Assembly: GCA_949752795.1 (NCBI GenBank)
Contig: OX457058.1
Coordinates: 153,832,353-153,896,352 of the forward strand
DNA: 64,000 nucleotides
Reading direction: 5' to 3'
Source: Hyperoodon ampullatus
Lineage: Eukaryota; Chordata; Mammalia; Artiodactyla; Ziphiidae
The notes under the pieces are model-generated. The model saw only the letters and a list, made by a program, of their open reading frames with translations, was not told where the DNA came from and made no database searches. Below are positions 11,690 through 23,299 of the stretch, piece after piece. Every line of letters begins with the position of its first letter. The first letter of the stretch is position 1. The position numbers and the translations under genes are program-made.

Positions 11690-12440
11690 TGGAAGCCAGT
11701 GCTCCGGACAGACAGACTTCCAGAAACGGGGTCTGTCCTTGCCCGGCTCCCTGCCCCCTGCTCCCCCTTGGCCCCTGCAGTGCACGGCTCACCACGCAGG
11801 GGTGGGTACCTCTGCCCGCAGCAGCCGCAGAGACGAACCTGGGTTTAGGTCCGCCCGCAGGCTGGGCTCGCAGGCGTGGTGCTGACAGGGGATGAGGCAG
11901 CCGGGCTCTCCCGGGTTGGCAAGGGTTGGCCTCCTCACCACAGTCTTTCTCCGCTTCACGCCTCGCAGAGCCAGGCCGGGGGAGTCGCTGGAGGATCTTG
12001 GCTGGATGAGTGGGCGGCTGCCCCCCTGCCTCGGAAGCCATTAATCTTGTGTCTCCTCGGCCTCCCACCCCCGCCGCCCTGGCACAGACGGACTCGGGAA
12101 AGGACATGAAAGGGGCCCTGGGCTTCTCTCTGTGGTGGACCGTGACCCTGGAACATACCATCTGGCTTTTCTGTGTGTCTTCTGACACGAATTCCCCAGG
12201 TCGGGACACATCAAATAGAGCTGTGTCTGGTGACATTTCTCATTGTTATTCCTTTGGCGGGGCCTTCTGATTCAAGGTCACAGGTAGGTGCAGCCTCCAG
12301 AGGCTGCCTGCGGGGCCGGGGGCCTCCCGTCCTGTGGATGCCTCAGGAGGGGGCTTGCACAGGGAGGCCCAGGACCGCAGAGAGGGCAAGATCCTACTCA
12401 CCGCCCCAGGCAGGCCAGTCCCACGGGGCCAGGCCAGGCA
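11690..12440. other. GC-rich block with many CpG, possible regulatory region
   Basis: By eye I count about 21 CpG in 11701-12060, outside any SINE, which is dense for this intron. It contains a perfect TCAAGGTCA at 12272. A 224-codon minus-strand frame (11562-12236) looks like a by-product of GC content. It could be an old CpG island, an alternative promoter or an enhancer. Confidence 0.35.
12272..12280 (+). promoter_or_regulatory. Perfect ERR response element
   Basis: TCAAGGTCA is the extended half-site bound by ERR receptors. About 0.5 perfect copies are expected by chance in this window on both strands, so one alone is weak evidence. Confidence 0.3.
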
Positions 12441-12690
12441 CCAGAACTTCCTGGTGCTACCAGCTCTGGGCTTCCTTCCCTGCAGTCTGACTCTTCCCAC
12501 ACAAAATAGCCAAAGTGCCAGGTACCCAATCTGGAGTGTCAGCAAATGTGTAGAGTTTGACCTTGGCCCTGGGAATATCGGCTTTAGTCTCAGATCCGTA
12601 TTTGCGTTAGGAAGGCAGAGGTTGCTGGCTTTAGAGTAATTCCAAAATAGAGTGATTTGGGGTAAAGTAATTTTGTGCAAAGGAGAGGGT

Positions 12691-13025
12691 CTTTTTATTT
12701 TTGGCTGTGTTGGATCTTCGTTGCTGTGTGCGGGCTTTCTCTAGTTGCGGCAAGCAAGGGCTACTCTTCATTGCGGTGCGCGGGCTTCTCATTGCGGTGG
12801 CTTCTCTTGTTGAGGAGCGCGGGCTTCAGAAGTTGCATCACGTAGGCTCAGTAGTTGCCACACTCGGGCTCTAGGGCCTGCGGGCTCTAGAGCGCAGGCT
12901 CAGTAGTTGGGGCGCACAGGCTTAGTTGCTCCACAGCATGTGGGATCTTCCCAGACCAGGGATCAAAATCGTGTCCCCTGCATTGGCAGGCAGACTCTTA
13001 ACCACTGCACCACCAGGGAAGTCCC
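12691..13025 (-). mobile_element. CHR-type SINE, long form
   Basis: From 'tttttggctgtgttggatc' to 'accagggaagtccc'. Perfect 12-bp duplications (aaaggagagggt) lie at 12679-12690 and 13026-13037. Confidence 0.95.
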
Positions 13026-13324
13026 AAAGGAGAGGGTTTTTGGTTAACCTGGATGTTTGGTACTCAAAGTTGGACTATCTTCTGAGCAGTGAGTTCTCCA
13101 TCACTAGGGGCATGTAAGTGGAAAGGGGACCTGTTTGGATTGAGCTTGCTCTTGTACACTTTGCTCTTTAGAAAAAAACCCTTCGTTTCATATCGGTGGG
13201 GAGCAGACGGTGGACCTGCACGGGGCCACATTGGACAGCATCTCACTTTTTTACTTCTGATCTTTCCAGCATGGGGCACCGCCTCCTGAGCTACCTTGCA
13301 CTTATTGGAAAGTTGGTTCAATAA

Positions 13325-13575
13325 CCCTAATAGCTAACACATATCTATGTGTTTAACTATGTGCCAGGCACAGCACTGCATGCTTTTACCTACTTTTCAT
13401 CTTTGAATCTCAACAGTACTACAAGGTAGGCACATATATTTTTCTCATTTGACAGATGAGAAGGCTGGGGCTCAGAGAGGTTGAGTAGCATCCCCAAACT
13501 CACAGACCTAATAAAAGGCAAAGCCAGGATTTGAACCCAGATCCACCTCCGAGTCCACTCTGCTGGACACACTTG
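13325..13575 (-). repeat. MIR SINE
   Basis: 'aactatgtgccaggcacagc', 'catttgacagatgagaaggc' and 'aggatttgaacccagatcc' match reverse MIR end to end. Confidence 0.88.
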
Positions 13576-14470
13576 TGGATGACAAATGGCTCCCCCTGTA
13601 TTCTTTGCTCCCTGTTGGAAATTGTTTGGTTCTCCTTTTTGTCACTGTTTACGCTATCAGAGTTTAAAGGCAGTCAAGCAACTGGGTGGTCTCTGCTTTG
13701 CTGCTTACTGCCTTGGCAGGCCTAACGGCTGGGAGGAGGGCAGGGCTACAGGGGAGGGGGTCCGAGAAGAGGACTCTCTGGGCAACACTCTTGGCACATG
13801 AGGGCATTCACCTGGGGTAGGGGGTGCTTAGCGTCGGCCATCTCATTCAGGGTCAGCCTTCCCAGGCCCCAGATACACGTGCTCATCCAATCGTTGCAAT
13901 AACCCCGTGGAGCAGAAGCTCTCCTGTGCCTCGCTGCACAAACACTGAGAGTGATGCCCAGATTGGCTGCGTGGTTGATCAGCTAGTGGACAGTGGAGTC
14001 AGATTCAGATCACATCAGGATCTACCTGATTCCTAACTCAGTCTCTCCACCGCCACCCTGAATATCATAGAGATCAGTCTCTGCTCTCTTGTTGAGGGGA
14101 TATATGGGGAAACAGAAGAGATGCAGTTCCATAGGTGAGCGAGGGATTATTCTAATCCTCCTTTTCCAGATCAAGACCCTGAGGCCCCAGAGTGTCTTGT
14201 TGAAGTCAGAAGTTGGGGACCAAAGTTACCACCAGGCCCCTCCTTGTCCCCTGTCTCCGGTCTGTTAACTTTGCAGAGGGGTCCAAACAGTAGATGCTGA
14301 TCATTTGGAAGGAAATGGTCACATGACTGTGTGCAAGGGGAGGAGACTGGATGATGTGTTGGCTGGCTGGTTGTTTTTTGCTTGTTTTTAGATCAGTACT
14401 CACATCCTGATGTAAACAGGTGGAATGCTTTGGCCAGTCCAACAGGAAGTTCCCTGTGGTGGAGTCTGAG
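13576..14470. other. Intron with possible degraded MIR
   Basis: 13850-13950 has weak reverse-MIR character ('gttgcaataaccccgtgg'). The rest is unremarkable unique sequence. Confidence 0.4.
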
Positions 14471-14479
14471 GCCCTAACT

Positions 14480-14620
14480 TAGCCCCTTTGGTAGATCTGT
14501 CATCTTAACTAGTCAGCCCCTGAGCCTCCATTTTCTCATCTGTATAATGCGGATAATAGCACCCCAGCTCACTGGGTACATGTGAGGGTTAAGTGAAATC
14601 AAGCCTCCAACAACGGTGAG
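14480..14620 (+). repeat. MIR fragment
   Basis: 'tgagcctccattttctcatc' then 'tgtataatgcggataatagc' follow the MIR core. Confidence 0.75.
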
Positions 14621-16690
14621 ATTCGACTCCCTGGGAGACACAGCCTAGCAGTGCCTCCATCCCTCACTCCTCCTTGGTGGGCCCTCACGGTCTGCATCAT
14701 CTTCTCTGAATCTGCCCGCTGGTGGCGAGTCTTCTTCCTACGGGGGTGATTTCATTTTTAATGTAACCAAGGTCATATGGAGGCAAGTGTAGGGAATTAG
14801 CTGGGTGACAAAGCGATTCTTGATTACAAGGAAAAGTGAGGATGTGACTCTCTCTCAGGTAATCTAGCTCTCAAGGCAGTTCCCAAGAGAAGTTTTAAAA
14901 AGGCTTTGACCAAAGACAGCATCGCTGGGAACGGGGAAGGGATGCCCAAGGTGACCACGTGGAAGGGGACAGTACTCTCCAGGTGTATAAATATCAGTTG
15001 GTCACAATTGGTCTCCTGACTTCACAGTCACACTCCATTGCTCCTGACGAGCTGCCCCCGTTGGCCGAGCAGACTTGGGGGGGGGCGGGGGACGGGGGGC
15101 TCATGCAGGCATCCAGGGGAACTTGGGTAATTGTGGCAGCCACGGGTCAGTCTCAGTCCCTGCTCCATGCAGAATAAGTAACGGCCCAGCAAGATGCCTA
15201 TAACTTTCTCGTTTTACCAGCCAAACCTGCAAATTACTCAGCAGAACCCATGCTGCTTCGGCCAGGAAGGCCAAATGAGCCGGAGCTTTGGAGAGTCTAG
15301 CGGGAGGCAAAAGGGAAAAAGGACACTCAGCCCCTCCCGACCCCCAGTACATCATTTGCTCTTGAGAATTAGCCTGGCAGTGGGAGCCCTAAAAGTGGGC
15401 ACTTCATTCCCCTTTTCTTGTACTGCCATCCCCTGGCATTTTGCTTCTGGGAAAACTTCCAGAGAAACCGTTCTGGGAAACGTAGAAATTCAGAAGTTTT
15501 GAATAAGAAAATGGCAAGCCAAGAACATAACTTGGGGAGAAAGGCAGAGTACGGGGGCAGAGAACCCTGAATAGTGGCAGGTGGACCTCACATGCTGGTC
15601 TGAAGACCGTTAGAGATCAGAACAAAGTGGGAAAGTAAGAGCAGCACCACGAACCTTCCAAATGCATTCACTTCAAGGGCAAGATTGTCCTTTATTGTGA
15701 GATTATTGCTTTCCTCATTTGGGGTGCTAAAATGGCTTTTCTTTTTTTATTTTTAAGTGGCTCTTCTTGTATGAAATGATGGTCATACTAGGTTCTTTTT
15801 TTTTTCATTAACATTCTTACTGGACAAAATAGTCAACCTTGTATTGATTCCCAAATTTGGTGGTAGTGGCGTAGAGTGAGGTTCATTCTGTGAGACTGAA
15901 AGATGGGGAGCCACTGGCCTAGAACACAGAACCCAGACACCAGCTGTCCTCAAGTTGGACCACGGGCTCTTCAGGGAACCTGGGGCAGCACGTGCAGACA
16001 CGGGAAACAAGCGCTCCCACCTGATGTTTTTCAAGGGGAGGCTCCTGCGAGATGGGGCTCTGTCCACCCAGGAATCTTCTTCCCCTTGGAGCTCTGCTCT
16101 TTGTGCTGTTCAAAGGACAGTTGACTAGAAGTCACAGAGAGAGGAGATTTCTTCTCGGCTTTGGCCAAGTGCTGCTGAGAACGCTGTCTTCACCCTCCCT
16201 GGATTCCGCCCGAAGGTCTGGCCTCCTGCGAGGCGTCAGCAGCTGCGTGTCTGAGAAGAAAGGCTCCTGTTACCCTTTGTGGTAATGGCAGTTCAGGGCC
16301 AGGCCACTGTTGAGGCCAGCATAGCCCCAGATATTCACGTGGGAGGATCGAGAGGAGAAAAGCAAGCACCTCCTTGTGTCAAAAGAGAAGGGAACAATAA
16401 AGGAAAATCTGAAACAGACTGGGAATTGTCATCCATGAAAGAGCATGTCTTCTTAATCCCCACTCCAGCCTTTCCAGCCTGGAAGACTTCAGATTACAGG
16501 GCCATGATGAATAGTGACCACAGTGACACATTACTTCAGAGAGCACCCCAGGATTTAGGTTGGGGGTGGCTCCACTTTCTGGGCAGTGGGTGGGAGCAGA
16601 TCCTACAGCCCTCTTCGATTCTGACCCCCAGCTGCAGCACTCCTTGAAGCATTCGTGGAACTTAGGGACTGCAAGATGCTCTTGGGAAAA
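14621..16690. other. Unique intron
   Basis: Contains a G-run cluster at 15077-15099. No exon, RNA gene or nameable repeat is seen. Confidence 0.45.
15077..15099 (+). other. Possible G-quadruplex
   Basis: Runs of 9, 5 and 6 G are separated by C and AC, enough for four stacked G-tracts. Confidence 0.45.
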
Positions 16691-16693
16691 AAA

Positions 16694-17276
16694 GGTTTCT
16701 GTGGCTGTATTAGTCAGGGTTCTCCAGAGAATCAGAATAAATTGGGAGGGTGTGTATGTGTGTGTGTGTGTATCACACATATAGATAGACATACACACAC
16801 ATATATATACATATATATGTATATATAGAGAGATTTTAAGGAATTGGCTCATGCAATTACAGATGCTGACAAATCCCAGGATCTGTGGGTCAGTCAGCTA
16901 GTCCAAAGGCCTGAGAACCAGAAGAGCTGGCGGTGTAGTTCCAGTCCAAATGCTGACAGACTGGACACCCAGGAAGAGCTGCTGTTTCAGTTTGAGTTTA
17001 AAGGCAGGCAAAAGCTGAAGTCCCAGTTTGAAAGCAGTCAGGCAGGAAGAGTTCTGTCGTACTTGGGAGAGGGCCTTTTTGTTCTATGCAGACCTTCAAC
17101 TGATTGGACGAGGCCCACCCACATAAGGGAGGACAATCTGCTTTACTCAGTCTACTGATTTAAATGTTAACCTCATCCAGAAACACCCTCACAGAAACAG
17201 CCAGAAAAATGTTTGACCAAATATCTGAGCACCTTGTTGTCCAGTCAAGTTGACACATGAAATTAACCATCACGTG
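16694..17276 (+). repeat. Old interspersed repeat, probably LINE-related
   Basis: Runs from 'tgtattagtcagggttctcc' to 'gttgacacatgaaattaacc', phrases I know from a common mammalian repeat. I think it is an L1 3' region but cannot assign the subfamily. A TG/TA microsatellite (16751-16828) sits inside. Confidence 0.6.
16751..16828. repeat. TG / CA / TA compound microsatellite
   Basis: TG repeats, then CACA, then TATA runs with short interruptions. Confidence 0.9.
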
Positions 17277-17922
17277 GTCAGATGAACTTGGGATACTCTG
17301 TATACTATAGTTGTGTCTTACACCTTCCAGTGTGTGTTAGTATATTAAAGGTTCTGAGAGGTTCTGCAGTAAAAAAACCCTATTTGACTTGTTCACCCAA
17401 GTATTTTGCTTATTTATTTGACAATGATTTCTTTCTTTCTTTCTTTTTTTTTTGTGGAGGTGGTGTGGGGAACAGACAAGATACCTTAAAATCTCATGTA
17501 ACTAGATTCTATGGACCAGGCAGTGGGAAACACTGCCCTGGAGACATTAGTTGAGACATCACTGGTCCTCAGAACTTCCTCTGCCATAACTGCATCCCTG
17601 CAAATATCTGATTTTGGCTTCTTAGGCTTCTCTTCCCTGCTCTCCCCCATGCTGTGCTGGCACAAAGGTGGCCTGTCCATGACTGGGGCTATTGTGCATG
17701 TAGAAGATTTCATGCACTATCATGGTCAAACTGCATCCAAAAGTAAAAGGACTTAGGAGACAACTTTCTGAGAGCTCTTAATTAGGTGGCTTTTCTTAGG
17801 TACTTACTCAGTGCTGGCTTGGTGCTAAGTGCCTTATTTATATGCATGATCTCATTTAATTGTTCCAACCACCCTTTGAGTTAGGGACTGGTATCTCATT
17901 TTACAGGTAAAGAAATAGGCAC

Positions 17923-18045
17923 GGTGGGAATTCCCTGGCAGTCCAGTGGTTAGGGCTCCGTGCTTCCACTGCAGGGGGCACGGGTTCAATCCCTGGTTGG
18001 AGAACTAAGGTCCCGTACGCCACATGGCTCAGACAAAAAAAAGAG
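17923..18045 (+). mobile_element. CHR-type SINE, short form
   Basis: Head 'ggaattccctggcagtcc' with an A tail. Perfect 12-bp duplications (agaaataggcac) lie at 17911-17922 and 18046-18057. Confidence 0.94.
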
Positions 18046-18101
18046 AGAAATAGGCACAGAGTTTCCATGACTTTCTAGCAAATGGGAAGTCAGTATTTGA
18101 A

Positions 18102-18136
18102 CATGGGTTCTGGAGCCCATGTGCTCCAGAACCATG
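18102..18136. repeat. Short hairpin in a MIR
   Basis: GGTTCTGGAGC (18106-18116) and GCTCCAGAACC (18123-18133) pair perfectly across a 6-nt loop; CATG on both sides extends the stem past one bulge. Confidence 0.85.
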
Positions 18137-18180
18137 CCCTTTACCACCATGCTACCCTGATTTGCAGTGTGTAACTGGGA

Positions 18181-18830
18181 AACCTTTAGGAACAAAGGAA
18201 GTAAAGTTCTCACAGGCATGTAGTTTGAAATCGGTCTATTGATGGCAAAAGAGAAGATTGGAGAGATTAGGGAAGGGGAGAAAGATAATGCCAGTTAGGG
18301 AAGAGAGACTGTGTTTGTAAAATGTGTTCATGTTCCAGAGGGAAAGGCAGAAGAGCATCAGCTTAGAATGTCCTGGCCCACAGTCCCCCTTGCTGGTGAC
18401 AGACAGACCCTGCTCAGCTGTGTGTTTCAGTTGGTGCAGGAATGGCCTGGTGCCCTTGGAGACGATCCCTGAGAGCGCCAGTGGGCTGAGGTAGTAACAG
18501 GCAGCAAGGTCCTGCTAATTGGGAGCAGGACTTCTGGTCCAATCATAGGCCTGGCTTGGACAAGCAAGGCAGCTGCATCCTATTTTGCACCAGGGTATTC
18601 CACAGAGGAGGAGCGGTGTGTGTGCATGCGTGTGTGACCGTGTCTGTCTTCAGCAGTCGGTGCCCATCCGGGAGGGGCTGGCTCCTGCCACAGAGGTGCC
18701 CACAGGAGTGTGTCTGCATACGTGTGTACACACCACACATAAATGTGTTCCTGCATCACACAGTACTTTTAAATTATTTCAATTATATTATATTATGTAT
18801 TATATTGTATTATATCCTTGTTAATCACCT
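18181..18830. other. Unique intron
   Basis: TG-rich around 18616-18735 and TAT-rich at 18780-18820. Nothing else is recognised. Confidence 0.45.
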
Positions 18831-18834
18831 GTCC

Positions 18835-18950
18835 CTCCCAAGAGAATAAAAGCTGCCTGAGGTCACAGACCTTATTTTCACTGCCAGAGAGTGTCCAGAA
18901 CACTGAAGTACCCAATAAATATTATGAATGAATGAATGGATGAATGGAAA
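18835..18950 (+). repeat. L2-type 3' end
   Basis: 'gagaataaaagctgcctgag' to 'caataaatattatgaatgaa' is the typical L2 terminus. Confidence 0.65.
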
Positions 18951-19065
18951 GACCACTGGGTGTAATCTTTTAGTAAACTGTCCTGAAATTTACACCTTCC
19001 TGCGAACTGCACCCCTTCAGCAGAGCCCTTCAGGAAGCTTCAGTTAGCTCTTTCAGCCTTCTTCC

Positions 19066-19500
19066 CCTCCCCCTCTCCTTTCCCCTCCCCCACCCTCCCC
19101 TCCCCTCTCCTATCCTCCCTTCTTCCGCTCTCTCTCCCCCCACCCTCTCCCCCCTTCCTCCTCCTCCCCTTCCCCTCCTTCCCCCTCCCCTTCCTCCTCC
19201 CCCTCCAGTTCTCCCGTCTTCCCCTCCCTCTACCCTTCCCTCTCACCCTCCCCTTCTCCTCTCTTCTGTTCCCCCTCCCTCTCCCTCTCCTCTCCCCCAC
19301 CTCCTCCTCTCCTCTCCTCCCCCCCACTCCCCCTCCTTTCTCTGTCCCCTCCCTCCCTTCCCCCTCCTTTTCCCCCTCCCCTCCCCCTCCTTCCCTCCCT
19401 TCCCCCTCCTTTTCCCCCTCCCCTCCCCCTCATCTCCCCTTCCCTTCCCCTCCTCCTCCTCCCCCTCCCTCGTCTCCTCTTCCCCCTCCCTCTTGCTCAG
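19066..19500 (+). repeat. Polypyrimidine tract (C/T-rich), ~430 bp
   Basis: Almost only C and T on the + strand, with drifting CCCCTCC/CCCTTCC units and few purines. Minus-strand Arg-Gly-Glu-rich frames here are artefacts of the composition. Confidence 0.95.
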
Positions 19501-21120
19501 TTTCTCCTCCAGGTCCCTGATGCTCAGAGTCATCTCTGGCTTCAGCCCAGCCTCTTGACTATCCTTAATGACGGTTTTTACCTTTTTTTCTAAGAGACAA
19601 AAGTCATTTGGAACCAAGCATATGAGCTGGTTTGTTGGCCAAGTTGGTCACTAACCCAGAGATGATAAATCAGTGTAGTAGTAATCAGACTAATATTTTT
19701 TTGAATATTAATACCTTTTTGAAGACAACCCAGGGCCCAGAGGGTGGGATGAACTGCCTTCTAAGTTTCCTTTTGAGGTGGTTTGGGAGCTTGGATGCTG
19801 AGTTTATGGGCATGATCAGAAGAGGGTAGAGTCTTCCCGGCAGTTTTTCCTAGTGAACCTGGGGGTGAGGCTCTGTGAACTTCAGCAAACAGATCCCAGA
19901 GGGGAGAGGGAAGTGGACAAAGCCCAGAATCTCCAAGGGCCTGCTTTGGTCAGGTTGGTAAACCAAGGTTAATTTAGCTTTTCTTCTCTGCCAAGCCTTC
20001 CCCCCCCCTTTGACGTGTCACTGTGGGACCTCGGCAGCGACTCCTCCCACTCTGATTTCCTCTCTCCTGGGCTTGCATCTTATTCCACCCTGTGCTCACT
20101 ACCTGCCTGGGAGAGCAGCTACGCAGGAAGCCAGGCCCTTCTCCTGTGATGGATGGACCCCTGCAGAGGCAGAGGTTGGCCCTGCTACGCCTGGTCGTAG
20201 TTAGAGTGGCACAGAATGGCTGTGCCCTGCCTCACAGACTACCTCTTGCTGGGCAGGCCCTTCATTGTGTCTACAGTGCTGGCCCTTGGGCTGCATTGCC
20301 CCTTTCTGCCCAAGCTCCAGGAGCCCTGATCCTGGGGCACTGGGCACTGAGCCTGGTTTGGAGCCATTGCCCCTGCTGCTGCTCTCACAGCTTAGCACAG
20401 AGCCTTGCACGCTCCCAGCCAAGGCTGTTTCAGATCTTCACAAATCCATATCAAAGTATCCATATTAAATGCCTCATTCATATAATTTTTATTGTAAAAA
20501 TTACTTGGAAAGGTTGAAAAACATTTGGAATTTCAGGGATGCAGATAACTCATTGAATTTACAATAGACTCTGATTTCTTGGAAATCATTAAGCCAACTC
20601 AGATATTCTTACTAAAAAAAAAAAATCTAACCTACCGATTATCTTCAGATGTGATGGAATGTTTATGAATAAATCATTAACGAGGCAAGTTGACATCATG
20701 TTATGCTTTGTGGACATTTAATTAAACATTAAAATTTTTTTGATTTTGCATTTTTTTCCTTTTCATATTTGGGGGTTAATAATATTTTGCATATCTCAAA
20801 CATGTGAAGGTCTTTGAAAAAATTCACAGGCCAGAGGCTCTGTGTATATAGAGCTGAGTGGACAAACCGACCCTGTTCCACCCTTGGGAGTTACAGGGTA
20901 GGGAAGGGGCAGGACGGGGAGGTGGGGAAGGGGAAGGTGATGGCTGGAGAAGCCCAGGGTCTCTGAGAGCCAACTGGGGTGGAGCTAGGGCTAAGAGTCA
21001 GGGCTGTGTTCTGGAGTCTTCTCTGATTGTTAGTTGATCTCATCTGTAAAAAGGCATTGAAGCCTTGTTCTGTTGCCTGGGGTGCTTCTCCTCCAACCTT
21101 CCAGACAGCCATTTAACTCC
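19501..21120. other. Intron, AT-rich at 20450-20780
   Basis: No repeat I can name. The AT-rich stretch at 20560-20740 keeps several ATTA-type words and could be a conserved element, with low confidence. Confidence 0.4.
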
Positions 21121-21124
21121 CTCC

Positions 21125-21430
21125 CTCTCTTCAGTCAAAACCCTGCTCAAATGTCATCTTAGTTAAAATGGTACCTCATTCTTCTCCAATATATGATGCA
21201 GTGTTAAGAAGCCATTAATACTATGAAGACAAATAAATCAGGACAAGGGAGTAGGGAGTGTCCACTGTCGTGCATCAGTTTATTTACTTGAGTGTGGTCT
21301 ATCTGGACCCTTTTCCTGAGTGGGACTGTGTTTTTGTTCATGGTGGCATCTCCAGCTCCTTGGGCAGTGTCTGGCACCTAGTAACTCCACATGGTAAATA
21401 CTTGTTGGCTTCATAAATGAGCGAATGAAT
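21125..21430 (+). repeat. L2-type LINE 3' end
   Basis: 'caaaaccctgctcaaatgtc', 'gtgtctggcacctagtaa' and a terminal 'tgagcgaatgaatg' fit L2. Confidence 0.65.
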
Positions 21431-21585
21431 GATCTTTGTCCGCCTGCCTCCAGTGGCTGTTAGGAGAATCAGGTGAGAAGAGATGCACTCTCAAATGATA
21501 AACTAATGTGCCAGGGGCCCCAGGAGTCAGAGCACATTTTCTGTTTGCAGAGGGCTTTCCAGGTGTTCACTACATGGCTCACAGG

Positions 21586-21768
21586 ACAGCAGTTCTCAAA
21601 CTTGCATCTTGGTAACAGTCACTTGGAGAACGTGTTAAAGTGCAGGTTGAAGCCTCACACCCAGAGATTCTGATTCCATGGGTCTGGGGCAGAGCCCTGG
21701 CATCTGAATTGAACAAACTTTCTGGGTGATACCGATGCTGCTGGCCACCAGACCACACTGAGAGAAGC
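21586..21768 (+). repeat. hAT-type DNA transposon fragment (MER5-like)
   Basis: 'cagcagttctcaaacttg', 'cccagagattctgattcc' and 'gataccgatgctgctggcc' follow MER5-type elements. Confidence 0.75.
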
Positions 21769-22601
21769 CCTCACCGAGCACTAGTTGTAACTTTCGCTTC
21801 ATTTTGCAGATCAAGACAAGAACCCAGAGCCCCTGGGTTGTCTCAAGCTGGAATGCAGTGTGACCCCAGAGCCCATGGTTCCAAAGTTGGTGGCAGGCAG
21901 GGATGGGGCTGCCCCTCTAAAGGTCCCAGGAGCCTGCACTGAGAACTGTGACTCTGGCTTGGTACCCCTGGGTGCTGGAGTTCTAGTTTTCCTATTTCTT
22001 CTTTTTAGACCAGAGGATTTGGGAGCTGTCAAAACCACACAGGCAGCTCAAGGCGCACACCAGGTCCTGCGGGGCCAGCTGGGCCACTGGGCCTGATTCA
22101 CACTCAGCCTGAACATTGATAGGGGCTGACCTGTCTTGGAGGAGCAGGTCTGGGTGCCCCCGGGAGGTCAGAGGTAACCAGTTACTGCCTGATGACCTTG
22201 GCACAGGGCACAGAAGTGCTGGCATTGGAAGCTGAACAGCCCAAAGCTAATGAGCCCAGTGTGGATGGAGGCAGCTGATTCGCTGCTTCTCTGAAGTAGG
22301 ACAGATCCTCCCAGCCTGATCTGCTTGTGCAAAGGGCCCGTGATGCAGCCCCTGGCTGGGTGACTATTGCCACTGGACTGTGGGTCCTGGCTACCCAGCC
22401 CTCTGACAGACACCAGGCAGCACATGGTGTGCAGGTCACAAATGCACCAGTAATCTTCGAGGACAGGGTATCTGGCCATAGTTAGTCACATCTGCAGAGC
22501 AGACTTGGGACCCCTGAGTCATGAGGCCGGTTTGAGGGGCCATCAGGACTTGGCTCAAAAAGAGTGCAGGTGGCAGTTGCCAGAACTCTGGCCTCACTCA
22601 T
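21769..22601. other. Unique intron
   Basis: Overlapping frames up to 103 codons on both strands, none convincing. Confidence 0.45.
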
Positions 22602-22615
22602 TGATTCATTCTTTT

Positions 22616-22955
22616 TTTTATATACATTTATTTATTTTATTTATTTTTATCTTTGGCTGAATTGTGTCTTTGTTACTGTGCATGGGCTTTCTCTAGTTGC
22701 GGAGAGCGGGGGCTACTCTTGGTTGTGGTGCACGGGCTTCTCATTGCGGTGGCTTCTCTTGTTGTGGAGCACGGGCTCTAGGCACGCGGGCTCAGTAGTT
22801 GTGGCACGCGGGCTCTAGAGTGCAGGCTCAGTAGTTGTGGCGCACGGGCTTAGTTGCTCTGCGACATGTGGCATCTTCCCAGACCAGGGCTCGAACCCGT
22901 GTCCCCTGCATTGGCAGGCGGATTCTTAACCACTGCGCCACCAAGGAAGCCCCAC
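22616..22955 (-). mobile_element. CHR-type SINE, long form
   Basis: T-rich tail on the left, head 'accaaggaagcccc' on the right. The 14-bp duplications at 22602-22615 and 22956-22969 differ at one base. Confidence 0.93.
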
Positions 22956-22969
22956 TGACTCATTCTTTT

Positions 22970-23160
22970 GTTCATTCCACAAAAATGTATGAGGCACCTT
23001 CTATGAGGGCACCAAGATGAATAAGACAGTCCCTGTTCTCAAGGAACTTAACCAATAAATGATGCCCCAAGGCACAAGCGAGTACAGAGCAGCAAGCAGC
23101 CATTGAATGCGCAGTGCTACACGCAGCAGACACCCAGTAAATCTCTGTTGAAGAGAGAGG
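22970..23160 (-). repeat. Ancient L2/MIR-like repeat
   Basis: 'cattccacaaaaatgtatga', 'agacagtccctgttctcaag' is the frequent 'tattgagcacctac' type of old repeat; family not certain. Confidence 0.45.
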
Positions 23161-23299
23161 TGCAGGGGAACGTTGAGGAGGGAGTGAGAATGGCGCAAGG
23201 GAAGGCTTCTTCACTAAGGAAAAGGGAAAAGGCATTCCAGACAAAGGTGTGAGAGTCATAAAATATTTGGGGAGTGCCAAGAAATTTGGTGTGAGTGGC

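Larger units (their letters stand above)
17790..18180 (-). repeat. MIR SINE split by a CHR SINE
   Basis: 'tttgagttagggactggtat' and 'cattttacaggtaaagaaat' on the left resume at 'aggcacagagtttccatgac'. The right part contains a hairpin at 18102-18136. Confidence 0.8.

Noticed and set aside
11562..12236. 224-codon minus-strand frame
   Set aside because: Longest frame in the window, but it lies in CpG-rich sequence that lengthens chance frames and shows no domain.
19040..19617. Arg/Gly/Glu-rich minus-strand frames
   Set aside because: Direct translation of a polypurine tract.
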